Shown here: one piece after another, positions 42,804-53,900 of the stretch
Layout of the letters: every line of letters starts with the position of its first letter
Numbering within the stretch: position 1 is the first letter of the stretch
NCBI GenBank assembly: GCA_045656705.1
Contig: JAZORR010000050.1
Span: forward strand, 1 to 64,000
DNA length: 64,000 bases
Origin: RGIG4576 sp045656705
Lineage (GTDB): Bacteria > Bacteroidota > Bacteroidia > Bacteroidales > Muribaculaceae
Direction of reading: 5' to 3'
Position numbers and translations under genes: made by a program
Notes under the pieces: model-generated
Database searches by the model: none
Seen by the model: the letters and a program-made list of their open reading frames with translations, nothing else
What the model was told of the DNA's origin: nothing

Positions 42804-42846
42804 ACAAACCCACTCATATCATAAAGATTGATATAGGTGGGTTTGT
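42804..42846. terminator. Bidirectional terminator between miaA and SprT-like gene
   Basis: An ACAAACCCAC/GTGGGTTTGT stem (42804-42813 with 42837-42846), extended by a further imperfect 7-bp stem and a 9-base loop, between convergent genes. Confidence 0.8.
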
Positions 42847-42852
42847 ATTTTG

Positions 42853-43542
42853 TCAATCTTCGACTTCTACAAGTCGGTTATTCTTGACTTTATATTTCTT
42901 GGAATCAATAAGATGCTCTTCGAGAATATTTTCGTTTATTGGATGTATTTTGTATGCCGACGAGGTGGGATATTGATTGAAAAACGGATCGTAGTGCATA
43001 TATAAATCTACTCCTCTCACATTATTGGCATTAGCTACATAATTATAATAATTCAATATTTTCGACTCATATAGTGGTAATACCTTCACTCCAGTAGAAC
43101 CATCGGTGAGATATATCACAGCAATCATATGCCATTGAGGTTTTGTACCAGATATTTGACTTCGTTGTTCTTCGGACATTTTATATTTCAACGAAACATT
43201 TCTCCCGTAATTGGTATTAATGCTATTCATTATACTTTTGAAGATATTCCCATGTGATGAAGTATCTTCCAATCCATTATATGCAATGAAATAATGTATC
43301 ATTTCGTGAATTATAACGTCTTCCACTTCATTTTCAGGCAAATCTATACGTGTGTTAATACGCAATTGGTAGTCATAATATTCCTTTCTTCCATTTGGTA
43401 GCTTTTTGATACTCCATCTACACAAACCGAGAAATCGTTTTGACTCTGTAAGGTAAACGGGTATTTTAGGCAATCTACCTGCAAACATCAGTTCATTAAA
43501 TTCGTTGAATTTTCTTTCAACATATTCTACCCTTATTTCCAT
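42853..43542 (-). CDS. SprT-like zinc metallopeptidase domain protein
   Basis: A 229-residue protein with an SprT-like domain: an N-terminal NEFNELMFAGRLP block and a zinc motif HEMIH (79-83) in VIIHEMIHYF. Eukaryotic SPRTN and bacterial SprT share this fold, but the bacterial function is unclear. It has no signal peptide, so it is cytosolic. It lies 25 bases after rodA on the same strand and ends at the bidirectional terminator, so it is probably the last gene of the long elongasome transcript; a functional link to cell-wall synthesis is unproven. Confidence 0.8.
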   Translation of the reverse strand: MEIRVEYVERKFNEFNELMFAGRLPKIPVYLTESKRFLGLCRWSIKKLPNGRKEYYDYQLRINTRIDLPENEVEDVIIHEMIHYFIAYNGLEDTSSHGNIFKSIMNSINTNYGRNVSLKYKMSEEQRSQISGTKPQWHMIAVIYLTDGSTGVKVLPLYESKILNYYNYVANANNVRGVDLYMHYDPFFNQYPTSSAYKIHPINENILEEHLIDSKKYKVKNNRLVEVED

Positions 43543-43567
43543 TTATTCAATACTATTTTTAAAGAAT

Positions 43568-45043
43568 TTAGTAATTATATTCTCTGCGAGATGCATCAAG
43601 TCTCAATAAAATGAATAGCAATATCGTGAAACCCAACAAAGAAGAACCTCCATAACTAAAGAATGGCAGAGGAATACCAATCACTGGACATAAACCTATG
43701 ACCATACCTATATTTATTATAAGGTGCATCATAAAAATAGATGCTACACAATAAGCATAAACTCTGGCAAAGGCCGTGCGTTGACGTTCGGCAATAGTAA
43801 TAATTCTAAGTATCAAGAACAAAAACAACCCCAATACAGCCACCGAACCCACAAATCCACGTTCTTCGCCTATAGTGCAGAAGATGAAATCGGTATGTTG
43901 TTCGGGTACATATTTAAGTTTGGTTTGAGTACCATTTAGGAAACCTTTACCAAACACTCCACCAGAACCAATAGCAATTTTTGCTTGATTTACATTATAA
44001 CCATCTCCTCGAGGGTCATCGACAATACCAAGCACCACTTTAATACGATTTTGCTGATAATCTTGTAATTTGGTTTCAAACAAGTAATTGATCGAAAATA
44101 CATATACCACCGAAAATAAGACTATACCTAATACGGCAAGCAATTTGCGAACATCTTCTTTAAACATTGATAGCAATATATATGCCACTGTAGACACAAG
44201 CATTACACCAAAGTATATATAACCATTTACATTGATATCAAATAATGATAATACATACATAAGTACGCCACTTATAGCATAACCAAGCAACATATTGCGT
44301 CCCATAATATAAGATTTACAATAAGAGAACAACATACCCACCACAATAATCATTATAAGCACAAACACTGTAAACATTCCGGTAGGGATGCCAAGTATCA
44401 TAGTTTCGGCATACTTAATAGCTATCACAAAGAACGTGATAGCACATAATCCAACAAATAATACAAGTCCACTCATCCCCTCACGATACAACACGAGGAA
44501 TAATGAAAAATACACAAGAGCCGAACCTGTTTCATTTTGGAAGATAATTAGCCCAATCGGCAAGAAAATCACCAAAAAGCATTTCAGATAATTTGTGAAA
44601 CTTTTGTTTAGCAAGAAGTTGTAACTACTAAACAGTTTAGCCAAAGCCAACGATGTAGCACACTTTGCAAACTCAGCTGGTTGAAGACTTATAGGGCCCA
44701 TCACTATCCACGAGTGCGAACCATTCACGCCATCTGTACTAATAAAACGCGTAACTAATAGCAATAGCATCATTGCACCATAAATAGGGTAGGAATATGC
44801 TTCGTAAAGTCGTTTATCAATGAGCATCATAGAGAAACCTACGAGAAACGAAATTCCAATCCACATAAATTGCTTGCCTGAAAACTCTGCGAATGAAAAC
44901 ATACTTGCATGGTCGAAATCGTATGTAGCAGCATAAATAGTGATTGCACCATAAACCACTAAAATAAGATATATTGCAAGCGTTATCGCGTCAACCGACT
45001 TGAATATTGATATTGATTCGTTGTTATTACCTCTTGTATCCAC
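43568..45043 (-). CDS. rodA: Rod-shape peptidoglycan polymerase RodA
   Basis: A SEDS-family glycosyltransferase polymerising lipid II for lateral wall growth with PBP2. It is a polytopic membrane protein of 491 residues, longer than the roughly 370 of E. coli RodA because of extra hydrophobic segments in the middle (about 210-310), a form seen in Bacteroidetes. The SEDS signature is present: DPRGDGYNVNQAKIAIGSGG, then GKGFLNGTQTKLKYVPEQHT and GEERGF, including the catalytic Asp region, and PLPFFSYGGSS near the C-terminus. It overlaps the PBP2 gene by 17 bases. Confidence 0.95.
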   Translation of the reverse strand: MDTRGNNNESISIFKSVDAITLAIYLILVVYGAITIYAATYDFDHASMFSFAEFSGKQFMWIGISFLVGFSMMLIDKRLYEAYSYPIYGAMMLLLLVTRFISTDGVNGSHSWIVMGPISLQPAEFAKCATSLALAKLFSSYNFLLNKSFTNYLKCFLVIFLPIGLIIFQNETGSALVYFSLFLVLYREGMSGLVLFVGLCAITFFVIAIKYAETMILGIPTGMFTVFVLIMIIVVGMLFSYCKSYIMGRNMLLGYAISGVLMYVLSLFDINVNGYIYFGVMLVSTVAYILLSMFKEDVRKLLAVLGIVLFSVVYVFSINYLFETKLQDYQQNRIKVVLGIVDDPRGDGYNVNQAKIAIGSGGVFGKGFLNGTQTKLKYVPEQHTDFIFCTIGEERGFVGSVAVLGLFLFLILRIITIAERQRTAFARVYAYCVASIFMMHLIINIGMVIGLCPVIGIPLPFFSYGGSSLLGFTILLFILLRLDASRREYNY

Positions 45044-46877
45044 TGAATATCATAGTATTTGATTCAAACATACGTTGCTCAAGATATTTTCGTTCAGGAG
45101 CTATGCTATCATTTAAGTATTTTTCTATCATCAAACTACCGATTGGCACACCATATGTAGCACCAAAACCTGCATTTTCTACATACACACAAATTGCAAT
45201 TTTAGGATTGTTCATTGGAGCAAATCCCATAAAGGCAGAGTGGTCGCGTCCGTGAGGATTTTGTGCAGTACCTGTCTTTCCACACACTTCGTGTTCTTTC
45301 AAATTTGCAACCCTACAAGTACCTCCAGTTACAGCCATACGCATACCTTCCACTACATCTTCATAATAGCGTGTATCAATGCCCGTGTATTTGCGTTCGG
45401 TATAAATTGAGTCTATTTGTTCGCCTGTGATTTCTTTCACTACATGTGGTGCTATATAGTAACCTCTATTAGCAATTGTAGCTGCAAGATTTGCCACTTG
45501 CAATGGGGTAGCAAGAATTTCACCTTGACCAATAGCCACCGAAATGATTGTAAGTGCATTCCAATGGTTTTCTCCATAATACTTATTGTAGGTACCAGAA
45601 TTAGGTATAAATCCACGACTTTCGCCTGGAATATCAATACCCAAACGATAACCATATCCCATCTTTACAAGATAGTTTTTCCACACCTCAAATGCCGCAC
45701 TCGTTGAACCATATTTTGATTTTTTATCAAGCATATTTTTCAATCCCCAACAGTAATAGGCATTACATGAAGTTCTCAACGAAGGTTTAAGTGAGATAGG
45801 GGACTCATGAGGGTGGCAACCAACTTTCAATCGCCCAAACACAAAACCACCATGACAAGGATAAAGTGTATTTTCTGTGACTATACCTTCCTGACGGAAA
45901 ATCAATCCTTGCGTAGGTTTAAATGTTGACCCTGGAGGATATGGAGCCATAATTGAGCGGTCGTAAAGTGGTTTTGTCTTATCATTTACTAATGTCTTAT
46001 AATTTTTCCCACGCACACGACCTACAAGCATATTAGGATCGTAAGTTGGACTTGAAACAAGAGCCAACACCTCACCAGTGCTCGGTTCTATGGCCACTAT
46101 TGCACCTATCTTATTACGCATCAATTCTTCACCATATTTTTGTAGTTCAATATCAATGCTCAGTTTTAAATCCTTACCTGCCACAGGTTGCACATCAAAT
46201 TCACCATCCATATATCGACCTTTGATTTTTCCCACCACATCACGAATAAGGATTTCCATACCTTTTTCGCCACGCAGATATTTCTCGTAACTTTTTTCTA
46301 CTCCAAGGTCGCCGGTGTAGTCTCCTCTTCTATAATATTCATCTGCTTGAAGATCTTTATTATTCACTTCACGAATATTACCCAAAATATTTGCTGCAGC
46401 AGAATAATTATATTGACGCAAAATACGTTTTTGGATATAAAACCCAGGATATCTATATAATTTTTCTTGTAATCGTCCGTAATCTTGTGACGAAAGGTGA
46501 GTAATAAAGTTTTGTGGTGTAAACAATGAGTAACTTGGGTTCTTTTTTACATCTTTTACACGCTTATCAAACTCTTCTCGAGTAATCTGTAAAGTATTGC
46601 AGAAGTCTAAAGTATCAAATGGTTGCACATCCTTCGGTATGAACACTAAATCATATGCTGGTTGGTTAAACACCACCAATTTACCATTGCGGTCATACAT
46701 CAATCCTCTTGAAGGGTAGATTGTTTTTCTTAAAAATGCATTTGAATCGGCAAAAGCTTTATATTTTGAGTCACATACTTGCAACTCAAATAATTTTATA
46801 ACATAGATAAGCACTATCACGAAGATAATACCACCTATCACAAATTTGCGTTTTTCTAATTTATAATCTTTTCTCAT
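45027..46877 (-). CDS. mrdA: Penicillin-binding protein 2 (peptidoglycan transpeptidase)
   Basis: The transpeptidase partner of RodA, 616 residues. One TM helix (about 12-30) is followed by the dimerisation/pedestal domain and the transpeptidase domain with all three motifs: SxxK as STFK (Ser317-Lys320), SxN as SCN (370-372) and KTG (534-536). It overlaps both mreD (17 bases upstream) and rodA (17 bases downstream), so the three proteins are likely made in fixed ratio. Confidence 0.97.
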   Translation of the reverse strand: MRKDYKLEKRKFVIGGIIFVIVLIYVIKLFELQVCDSKYKAFADSNAFLRKTIYPSRGLMYDRNGKLVVFNQPAYDLVFIPKDVQPFDTLDFCNTLQITREEFDKRVKDVKKNPSYSLFTPQNFITHLSSQDYGRLQEKLYRYPGFYIQKRILRQYNYSAAANILGNIREVNNKDLQADEYYRRGDYTGDLGVEKSYEKYLRGEKGMEILIRDVVGKIKGRYMDGEFDVQPVAGKDLKLSIDIELQKYGEELMRNKIGAIVAIEPSTGEVLALVSSPTYDPNMLVGRVRGKNYKTLVNDKTKPLYDRSIMAPYPPGSTFKPTQGLIFRQEGIVTENTLYPCHGGFVFGRLKVGCHPHESPISLKPSLRTSCNAYYCWGLKNMLDKKSKYGSTSAAFEVWKNYLVKMGYGYRLGIDIPGESRGFIPNSGTYNKYYGENHWNALTIISVAIGQGEILATPLQVANLAATIANRGYYIAPHVVKEITGEQIDSIYTERKYTGIDTRYYEDVVEGMRMAVTGGTCRVANLKEHEVCGKTGTAQNPHGRDHSAFMGFAPMNNPKIAICVYVENAGFGATYGVPIGSLMIEKYLNDSIAPERKYLEQRMFESNTMIFSGYKR

Positions 46878-47379
46878 TTTTGGTTGTAGCTATACAATCA
46901 AATCCAAATATAACTAATGCAGTAAGTAATGTGCTTCCTATAATGCGAAATATAGTAAGAGCTATATTATAGAATGTAAACATCTGTATTATATAAATAC
47001 ACAAGCAAAATATAAGCGTCAATAACGACATATATTTTGTATAATTCGCTACTCCAAGAGATTTTATAGATGGGATTGTATCAGATAATTCATCTTCTCT
47101 TGGATAAAATAATGAAAACACAGGTTTTCTTGTAGCTGCAAGAATTGTACAAGCCATAGCATTCATTCCTGCTGTATTCGAAAATATATCTATTATCAGA
47201 CCTAACACAAACGATAATATCATTACCCAATTTACTGACATTGTCATAGGTAATCTCATAATAAAATATATATACACAAATGGTACTGCAATATTAAACA
47301 AACAAATACGATTGCAAATAGCTTGCAAGAATACTAATAGCACAAAAAGCACCACCGAAGTAATTATGTTTTTCATCAT
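46861..47379 (-). CDS. mreD: Rod shape-determining protein MreD
   Basis: A small integral membrane protein of the elongasome, 172 residues with about five or six hydrophobic helices and little else conserved, as is usual for MreD. The assignment rests on size, topology and its exact place between mreC (4-base overlap) and mrdA (17-base overlap). Confidence 0.9.
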   Translation of the reverse strand: MMKNIITSVVLFVLLVFLQAICNRICLFNIAVPFVYIYFIMRLPMTMSVNWVMILSFVLGLIIDIFSNTAGMNAMACTILAATRKPVFSLFYPREDELSDTIPSIKSLGVANYTKYMSLLTLIFCLCIYIIQMFTFYNIALTIFRIIGSTLLTALVIFGFDCIATTKNEKRL

Positions 47380-48236
47380 CGCTTTGCCTCCTTTCTACTT
47401 TCTGCATCATTTTTCTTAAGCAAGTCAATTTCACTTTTTAGATTGTTCTTTATCAAGCGAACAGTACTCAACTGAGTAAAATCGGTAGACAATTTTATTT
47501 TCAAAGAATAAAAGTTGTCAGCACCCGAACTCAATTGTTCTTCCACTTGTCCCACGATAATACCTTCTGGGAACACAGCCGAATAACCACTTGTAACGAT
47601 AGTATCACCTGTTGAAAATTTCACATGACGAGGCATTTCTTCAAGAATTGCATAATAGGGTGATTTTCCATCCCACACCAAACTACCAAAATATTCACTA
47701 CCTTTCACCTTGCAAGATAAACGTAGGTTCGGATTTAGCAAAGAAATAATGCGTGCAGTATTTTTACCGACAACGTTTACAATACCCACCACACCATTTT
47801 GGTCCACTACACCCATTTCATTTTCCACACCATCTTCAGTTCCTTTGTTGATAGTAATATAATTGTGCTGTAGCGTGATACTATTACTTATAACTCTCGA
47901 CAATAAGAACTCATATTGTCCTTTCTCATTTTGAGTCAAAACACTATCAGCACTCAAAATATTGTACTCCTTCACTTTATCACGCAACGAAAGTAATTCC
48001 ATTTCAAGCATAGCATTGCGTTGTTGCAAATCCTCATTAATATCACGTAAATAGAAATAAGACGTTATACTATTCATACCCGAATAGATGCTTGCTACAA
48101 AAGAATTAGCGGATGTCAAGTAGATACTTTGTTGATAAGGGTTATTTCTAAACAACAATGTACCACTTAAAATCATTAAAAACAGGAACAAAAAGCCTGA
48201 ACTATACCTAAGAAAAAAATCAAATAAATTTCTCAT
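47376..48236 (-). CDS. mreC: Rod shape-determining protein MreC
   Basis: A bitopic periplasmic scaffold linking MreB to PBP2. Its 286 residues comprise a TM helix (about 12-30), a coiled coil (about 58-95, DLQQRNAMLEMELLSLRDKV) and the MreC beta domain (ITINKGTEDGVENEMGVV, GVVGIVNVVGKNTARIISLL, TGDTIVTSGYSAVFPEGI). The 136-base gap to mreB contains a hairpin, so expression may be uncoupled from mreB. Confidence 0.95.
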   Translation of the reverse strand: MRNLFDFFLRYSSGFLFLFLMILSGTLLFRNNPYQQSIYLTSANSFVASIYSGMNSITSYFYLRDINEDLQQRNAMLEMELLSLRDKVKEYNILSADSVLTQNEKGQYEFLLSRVISNSITLQHNYITINKGTEDGVENEMGVVDQNGVVGIVNVVGKNTARIISLLNPNLRLSCKVKGSEYFGSLVWDGKSPYYAILEEMPRHVKFSTGDTIVTSGYSAVFPEGIIVGQVEEQLSSGADNFYSLKIKLSTDFTQLSTVRLIKNNLKSEIDLLKKNDAESRKEAKR

Positions 48237-48303
48237 TTCCCTAATTTGAGAAAATTATCACAAAGTAATTTTAAAAAGTTCACTTAACTTTATTAAACGG
48301 AAG

Positions 48304-48333
48304 TGAAGGCAATGACGAAAATCAATGCCTTCA
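48304..48333 (-). terminator. Hairpin between mreB and mreC (attenuator-like)
   Basis: TGAAGGCA (48304-48311) and TGCCTTCA (48326-48333) form a perfect 8-bp stem in the only sizeable gap of the mre cluster. The following minus-strand sequence is not a strong T tract, so it is more likely an attenuator or RNA processing site than a full stop. Confidence 0.45.
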
Positions 48334-48372
48334 TTCTCCATTCATATTGAAACCTTATTCTTGATATTAAAT

Positions 48373-49392
48373 TTATCTAATCAAGAAGTTGAATCTATCA
48401 ATGTTCTTCAAAGCCACACCTGTACCTCTTGCTACAGCTTGCAATGGATCTTCTGCAATATGGAATTTGATACCGATCTTATCAGTCAGACGCTTATCAA
48501 GACCACGCAACAATGCACCACCACCAGCAAGGTAGATACCATTATGCACAAGGTCGGCATACAATTCTGGAGGAGTTTGTTCCAATGCACCAAGCACAGC
48601 CATTTCAATCTTCGAAACAGTTTTTTCGATACAATGGCTAATTTCTTGATATGACACAGGTACTTCCATTGGGAACGCTGTCATCAAGTTAGGACCATAC
48701 ACAATATAATCTTCAGGTGGATTTTCTAATTCAGTAAGTGCAGATCCCACTTTCTTCTTAATCATTTCAGCTGTGCGTTCACCTACCTTCATATTATGTG
48801 CTCTACGCATATGCTCCTTAATATCTTCAGTTAGGTCATCACCTGCCACTTGGATACTCTTATTACATACGATACCACCCAATGAAATCACAGCAATTTC
48901 AGAACTACCACCACCGATATCTACCACCATATTTCCTTCTGGTGCTTCCACATCGATACCGATACCCAATGCTGCAGCCATTGGTTCATAAATCATATAC
49001 ACATCTCGTCCGCCGGCATGCTCCGAAGAGTCGCGTACCGCACGAATTTCCACTTCGGTCGAACCTGAAGGGATACCAACCACCATTCGTAGTGAGGGAG
49101 AGAACCAGTTACTTCTTGCACTTGCTTTCTTAATCAATCCACGAATCATTAATTCTGCAGCCTTAAAGTCAGCAATCACACCTTTTCTCAATGGGCGAAT
49201 TGTTCTGATACGTTCATTTTCTTTACCTTGCATTTGTTGAGCTTCATCGCCCACAGCAATCAAATTCTCAGTGCGAGAATCCAACGCTACAATAGAAGGT
49301 TCATCAATAACAATCTTACCATTATGAATGATAATCGTGTTAGCTGTACCAAGGTCTACTGCAATTTCTTTTGTAAATGAGAATAATCCCAT
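48373..49392 (-). CDS. mreB: Rod shape-determining protein MreB (bacterial actin)
   Basis: An actin-like ATPase that forms membrane-bound filaments guiding lateral wall synthesis. The 339 residues show phosphate-1 DLGTANTIIIHNGKIV, MVVGIPSGSTEVE, YEPMAAALGIGIDV, phosphate-2 VVDIGGGSSEIAV and the adenosine motif YLAGGGALLRGL. It lies 20 bases after purH, so its transcription probably begins upstream of purL or purH. Confidence 0.98.
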   Translation of the reverse strand: MGLFSFTKEIAVDLGTANTIIIHNGKIVIDEPSIVALDSRTENLIAVGDEAQQMQGKENERIRTIRPLRKGVIADFKAAELMIRGLIKKASARSNWFSPSLRMVVGIPSGSTEVEIRAVRDSSEHAGGRDVYMIYEPMAAALGIGIDVEAPEGNMVVDIGGGSSEIAVISLGGIVCNKSIQVAGDDLTEDIKEHMRRAHNMKVGERTAEMIKKKVGSALTELENPPEDYIVYGPNLMTAFPMEVPVSYQEISHCIEKTVSKIEMAVLGALEQTPPELYADLVHNGIYLAGGGALLRGLDKRLTDKIGIKFHIAEDPLQAVARGTGVALKNIDRFNFLIR

Positions 49393-49412
49393 AATCTATT
49401 TTTTTCCTATAT

Positions 49413-50939
49413 TTAATGTTTAAAGTGACGAATATGAGTCATAACCATTGCCATATCGTTATTATTACAATATTCAATAGTTTCATTATCTCTCACAGAA
49501 CCACCAGGTTGAATTACTACATTCACACCAGCAGCATGTGCAAGTTCTACACAGTCGGCAAATGGGAAGAATGCATCAGAAGCCATTACTGCACCATTCA
49601 AATCAAATCCAAAACTCTTTGCCTTTTCAATAGCTTGCTTAAGAGCATCTACGCGAGATGTTTGACCGATACCACTTGCATATAGTTGCTTATTCTTTGC
49701 AAAAACAATTGCATTACTCTTACTATGTTTTACAATCTTGTTAGCAAACAACAAATCTTCAATTTGTTCTGGAGCAACAGCCTTAGTAGTAACTGTTTCC
49801 AATTCTTCTGGAGTTTCTATATGTGAATCTCTTTCTTGACCAAGAGCACCATTCAACACTGTGCGATATTGCATAGCCTGACGATTGTTATGCTTTTGTA
49901 CAAGAATAATACGATTCTTCTTTTGCTTCAACACTTCAAGAGCCTCTTCAGTATAAGAAGGTGCGATACATACTTCAAAGAAGATAGTATTCATTTCTTC
50001 TGCAGCAGCCTTATCTACTTCAGCATTAGTAATCAACACACCACCAAATGCTGAAATAGGGTCACCAGCCAAAGCATCCTTCCAAGCTTCTACCACTGTA
50101 GGGCGTGAAGCAAGACCACAAGCATTGTTGTGCTTCAAGATGGCAAAAGTAGTTTCAGTGAAATCTCCGATCAAGTTCACTGCTGCATCAATGTCAAGCA
50201 AGTTGTTATAAGAAATTTCCTTACCGTGAAGTTGAGTAAACATTTCTTCAAAATCACCGAAGAAATAACCTTTTTGGTGAGGATTTTCACCATAACGCAT
50301 AACCTTTGCACCATTCACAGGCAAACGAAGTGCAGATGTTTCGTCCTTATCAAAATAGTTGAAGATATGACTATCGTAAGCACTTGACACAGCAAATGCT
50401 TCTTTAGCAAACCATCTGCGATCTTCCAACGTAGTTTCCGCATTACCATTAGCCACAAGTCTTTCGTAAAGAGGTTCATATTGAGCCTTAGAAGCCACAA
50501 TCACTACATCCTTAAAATTCTTAGCAGCAGCACGAATCAAAGAGATACCACCGATATCTATTTTTTCAATAATCGCACTTTCTTCTGCACCAGAAGCCAC
50601 AGTTTCCTCAAATGGATAAAGGTCAACAATCACCAAGTCGATTTCAGGAATTTCATATTGAGCGATTTGACTTTGGTCACCTTCATTATCACGACGATTC
50701 AAGATACCACCAAACACCTTTGGGTGCAATGTTTTCACGCGTCCACCAAGAATTGATGGATAACCAGTCAAGTCTTCTACAGCCTCACATTCATATCCAA
50801 GACTTTGAATAAATGATTGAGTGCCACCAGTTGAAAGGAATTTCACACCATTCGCGTTCAATAGTTCAAGGATTTTATCCAAACCATCCTTATAGAAAAC
50901 TGAGATTAATGCAGTTTTGATTTTCTTATTTTGTGCCAT
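49413..50939 (-). CDS. purH: Bifunctional AICAR formyltransferase/IMP cyclohydrolase
   Basis: The last two steps of IMP synthesis. The N-terminal MGS-like cyclohydrolase domain is at about 1-150 (STGGTQSFIQSLG, DLTGYPSILGGRVKTLHPK). The transformylase domain follows (KHNNACGLA, ISAFGGV, ASDAFFPFADCVE) and the protein ends DMAMVMTHIRHFKH. The 508-residue length is normal. It lies 30 bases after purL and 20 before mreB; purH-mreB adjacency is common in Bacteroidales. Confidence 0.98.
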   Translation of the reverse strand: MAQNKKIKTALISVFYKDGLDKILELLNANGVKFLSTGGTQSFIQSLGYECEAVEDLTGYPSILGGRVKTLHPKVFGGILNRRDNEGDQSQIAQYEIPEIDLVIVDLYPFEETVASGAEESAIIEKIDIGGISLIRAAAKNFKDVVIVASKAQYEPLYERLVANGNAETTLEDRRWFAKEAFAVSSAYDSHIFNYFDKDETSALRLPVNGAKVMRYGENPHQKGYFFGDFEEMFTQLHGKEISYNNLLDIDAAVNLIGDFTETTFAILKHNNACGLASRPTVVEAWKDALAGDPISAFGGVLITNAEVDKAAAEEMNTIFFEVCIAPSYTEEALEVLKQKKNRIILVQKHNNRQAMQYRTVLNGALGQERDSHIETPEELETVTTKAVAPEQIEDLLFANKIVKHSKSNAIVFAKNKQLYASGIGQTSRVDALKQAIEKAKSFGFDLNGAVMASDAFFPFADCVELAHAAGVNVVIQPGGSVRDNETIEYCNNNDMAMVMTHIRHFKH

Positions 50940-50969
50940 TATATTTCTATTTTATTGTTTTATTATTTA

Positions 50970-53900
50970 TTACTTTTTGTTCTTTTCAATCCACTTACGA
51001 GCATTCACGAAACCCTCAATCCATGGAGTCACTTCATTATTCTTGCGAGTTTCAGGATAGAATGCACATTGCCATGGGAATATTGCACGTTCCAAGTGAG
51101 GCATCATCGCCAAGTGGCGACCATCAGCCGATGCAAGACCAGCTACAGCACGAGGAGAACCATTAGGATTTGCTGGATATGACTTATAAGAATATTGCAA
51201 TACTACATTATACTTATCAGCAGATTCAGGCATATAGAACTTACCTTCACCGTGAGCCACCCAAATACCAAGTTTAGAACCAGACAATGAACCGAACATT
51301 ACAGAATTATTCTCTGGAATTGTTACCCCCACGAATTGAGATTCAAACTTATGCGAATCATTGTGCAACATCTTTATGCGCTTGTTATGTTCTGGTGCAA
51401 TCAAATTCAATTCCATCATTACTTGACAACCATTACATACACCAAGACTCAATGTATCTTCTCTTGCATAGAAATTATCCAAAGCCTTCTTAGCAGTTTC
51501 GTTCCATAAGAAACCACCTGCCCATCCCTTTGCTGAACCAAGCACATCAGAGTTTGAGAAACCACCACAGAACACAATCATATTCACATCTTCAAGAGTT
51601 TCGCGTCCACTCATCAAGTCGGTCATATGCACATCTTTCACATCAAAACCAGCATAATATAGAGAATATGCCATTTCACGATCACCGTTCACGCCTTTTT
51701 CACGAATAATAGCAGCCTTGATACCTGAAGATGCGTGACGAGAACCTTCGATACCATAAGAGGCAGCATTACCCTTAAATCCAGCAGGGAAACGATAGCG
51801 AATTGGTTGTTTCTTATAGTTTTCGAAACGCATTTCTGCACATTTCACGCCACTTTGTTTGCGATCAAGTAGGTAAGATGTCTTGAACCACAAATCACGT
51901 AAATAATCAACAAACAACATATATTCGTTATCATTATGATTGATCACAATATTACGTTCATTATTTGGTTCAGCCACCTTCACAGCCTTCACACCATATT
52001 CAGCCAATAGAGCAAGAACTGATTCCTCATTCTTATTTGCAACTTGTATAAGTACAGCTGGATTTTCGGCAAACAACACCTTTATCATATCATCTGATGT
52101 AAATGCATCAAGATTTACATCAAGACCACCCTTAACATTTGCAAATACCATTTCAAGCAATGCTGTGATCATACCACCAGCAGATACGTCGTGCATAGCA
52201 AGAAGTTTCTTCTTAGCCACAAGTTTTTGAATAGCTTCAAATGCCTTAGCAAAGTAATCCGATGATTTCACTGTAGGAACATCGCTACCCACCTTATTCA
52301 ATACTTGAGCAAGAGCAGAACCTCCAAGCTTCATTTCATCAGCAGAGAAATCTACATAATAAATAGAACTTTCTTTAGCTTGAACCACTGGTGACACAGT
52401 CTTCTTCACATCTTTCACTTCAGCACCTGCAGAAATGATAACAGTACCTGGAGCAAGCACCTTCTTGTCGCCATATTTTTGAGTCATCGACAAGCTATCC
52501 TTACCAGTAGGAATGTTAATTCCCAAAGCGCAAGCAAAATCGCTACAAGCCTTTACAGCACTATATAGAGCTGCATCTTCTCCTTCGTTGCGACATGGCC
52601 ACATCCAGTTTGCACTCAACGACACACTCTTCAAGCCTTCATTCAAGTTTGCACCTACTATATTAGTAAGAGCTTCGGCAATTGAAAGCACAGATCCCGC
52701 CTTTGAATCAGCAAGAGCAGCTTGAGGAGCATGGCCGATAGAAGTAGCAATACCAGCCTTACCAGTATAATCAAGAGCTACCACACCACAGTCACTCAAT
52801 GGCAATTGAATTTCACCTTGACATTGTTGACGAGCGATGCGACCAGTAACCGAACGGTCAACCTTATTAGTCAACCAATCCTTACATGCTACAGCTTCTA
52901 TTTGCAATACATTTTCTACATATTCATTAAGTTTAGCATCTTCATAAGAAGCATTTTCCATTACGCGAGATTTTGTGTTATCACGCATAATTGTCTTAGG
53001 TGAACTGCCAAACATATCTTTCATTCCAAGATCGATAGGACGCACACCATCTTTTTGTTCAAATACGAAACGATCATCGTCGGTAGTCTTACCTACTACA
53101 TAGAATGGAGCGCGTTCTCTTTCAGCAATCTTACGTATGTTTTCAATATCCTTATCTTCAACAACCATACCCATACGCTCTTGGCTTTCGTTACCTACGA
53201 TTTCCTTAGACGAAAGGGTAGGGTCACCCACTGGCAATGCATCAATTTCAATCTTACCACCAGTAGCTTCTACAAGTTCCGACAATGCATTTAAGTGTCC
53301 ACCTGCACCATGGTCGTGAATTGAGATAATTGGGTTATTATCAGATTCAGCAAGAGTGCGAATTACATTCGATACACGCTTTTGCATTTCTGGGTTTGCA
53401 CGTTGGATAGCATTTAGCTCAATAGCATTTGCATATTGACCAGTGTTTACAGATGATACAGCACCACCACCCATACCGATGCGGTAGTTATCACCACCCA
53501 TAAGCACTACGTCTTGTCCTGGTTCTGGTGTGCCCTTGATAGCATCGCGCTTATTCGCAAAACCTACGCCTCCAGCAAGCATAATCACCTTATCGTATGC
53601 AAATTGTTCGCCATTTTCTTCGTGTTCGAATGTCAACAACGAACCACAAATAAGAGGTTGACCATACTTATTACCAAAGTCACTTGCACCATTAGATGCC
53701 TTAATAAGAATTTCTTCTGGTGTTTGATACAACCATGGGCGAGGTGGCATAGTACAAAGTTCCCATGCACGATCAGCAGTCATACGAGGATATGATGTCA
53801 TATACACAGCAGTACCTGCAAGAGGCAAACTTGCCTTACCACCACCAAGACGGTCGCGAATTTCACCACCCGAACCAGTAGCAGCACCATTAAAAGGTTC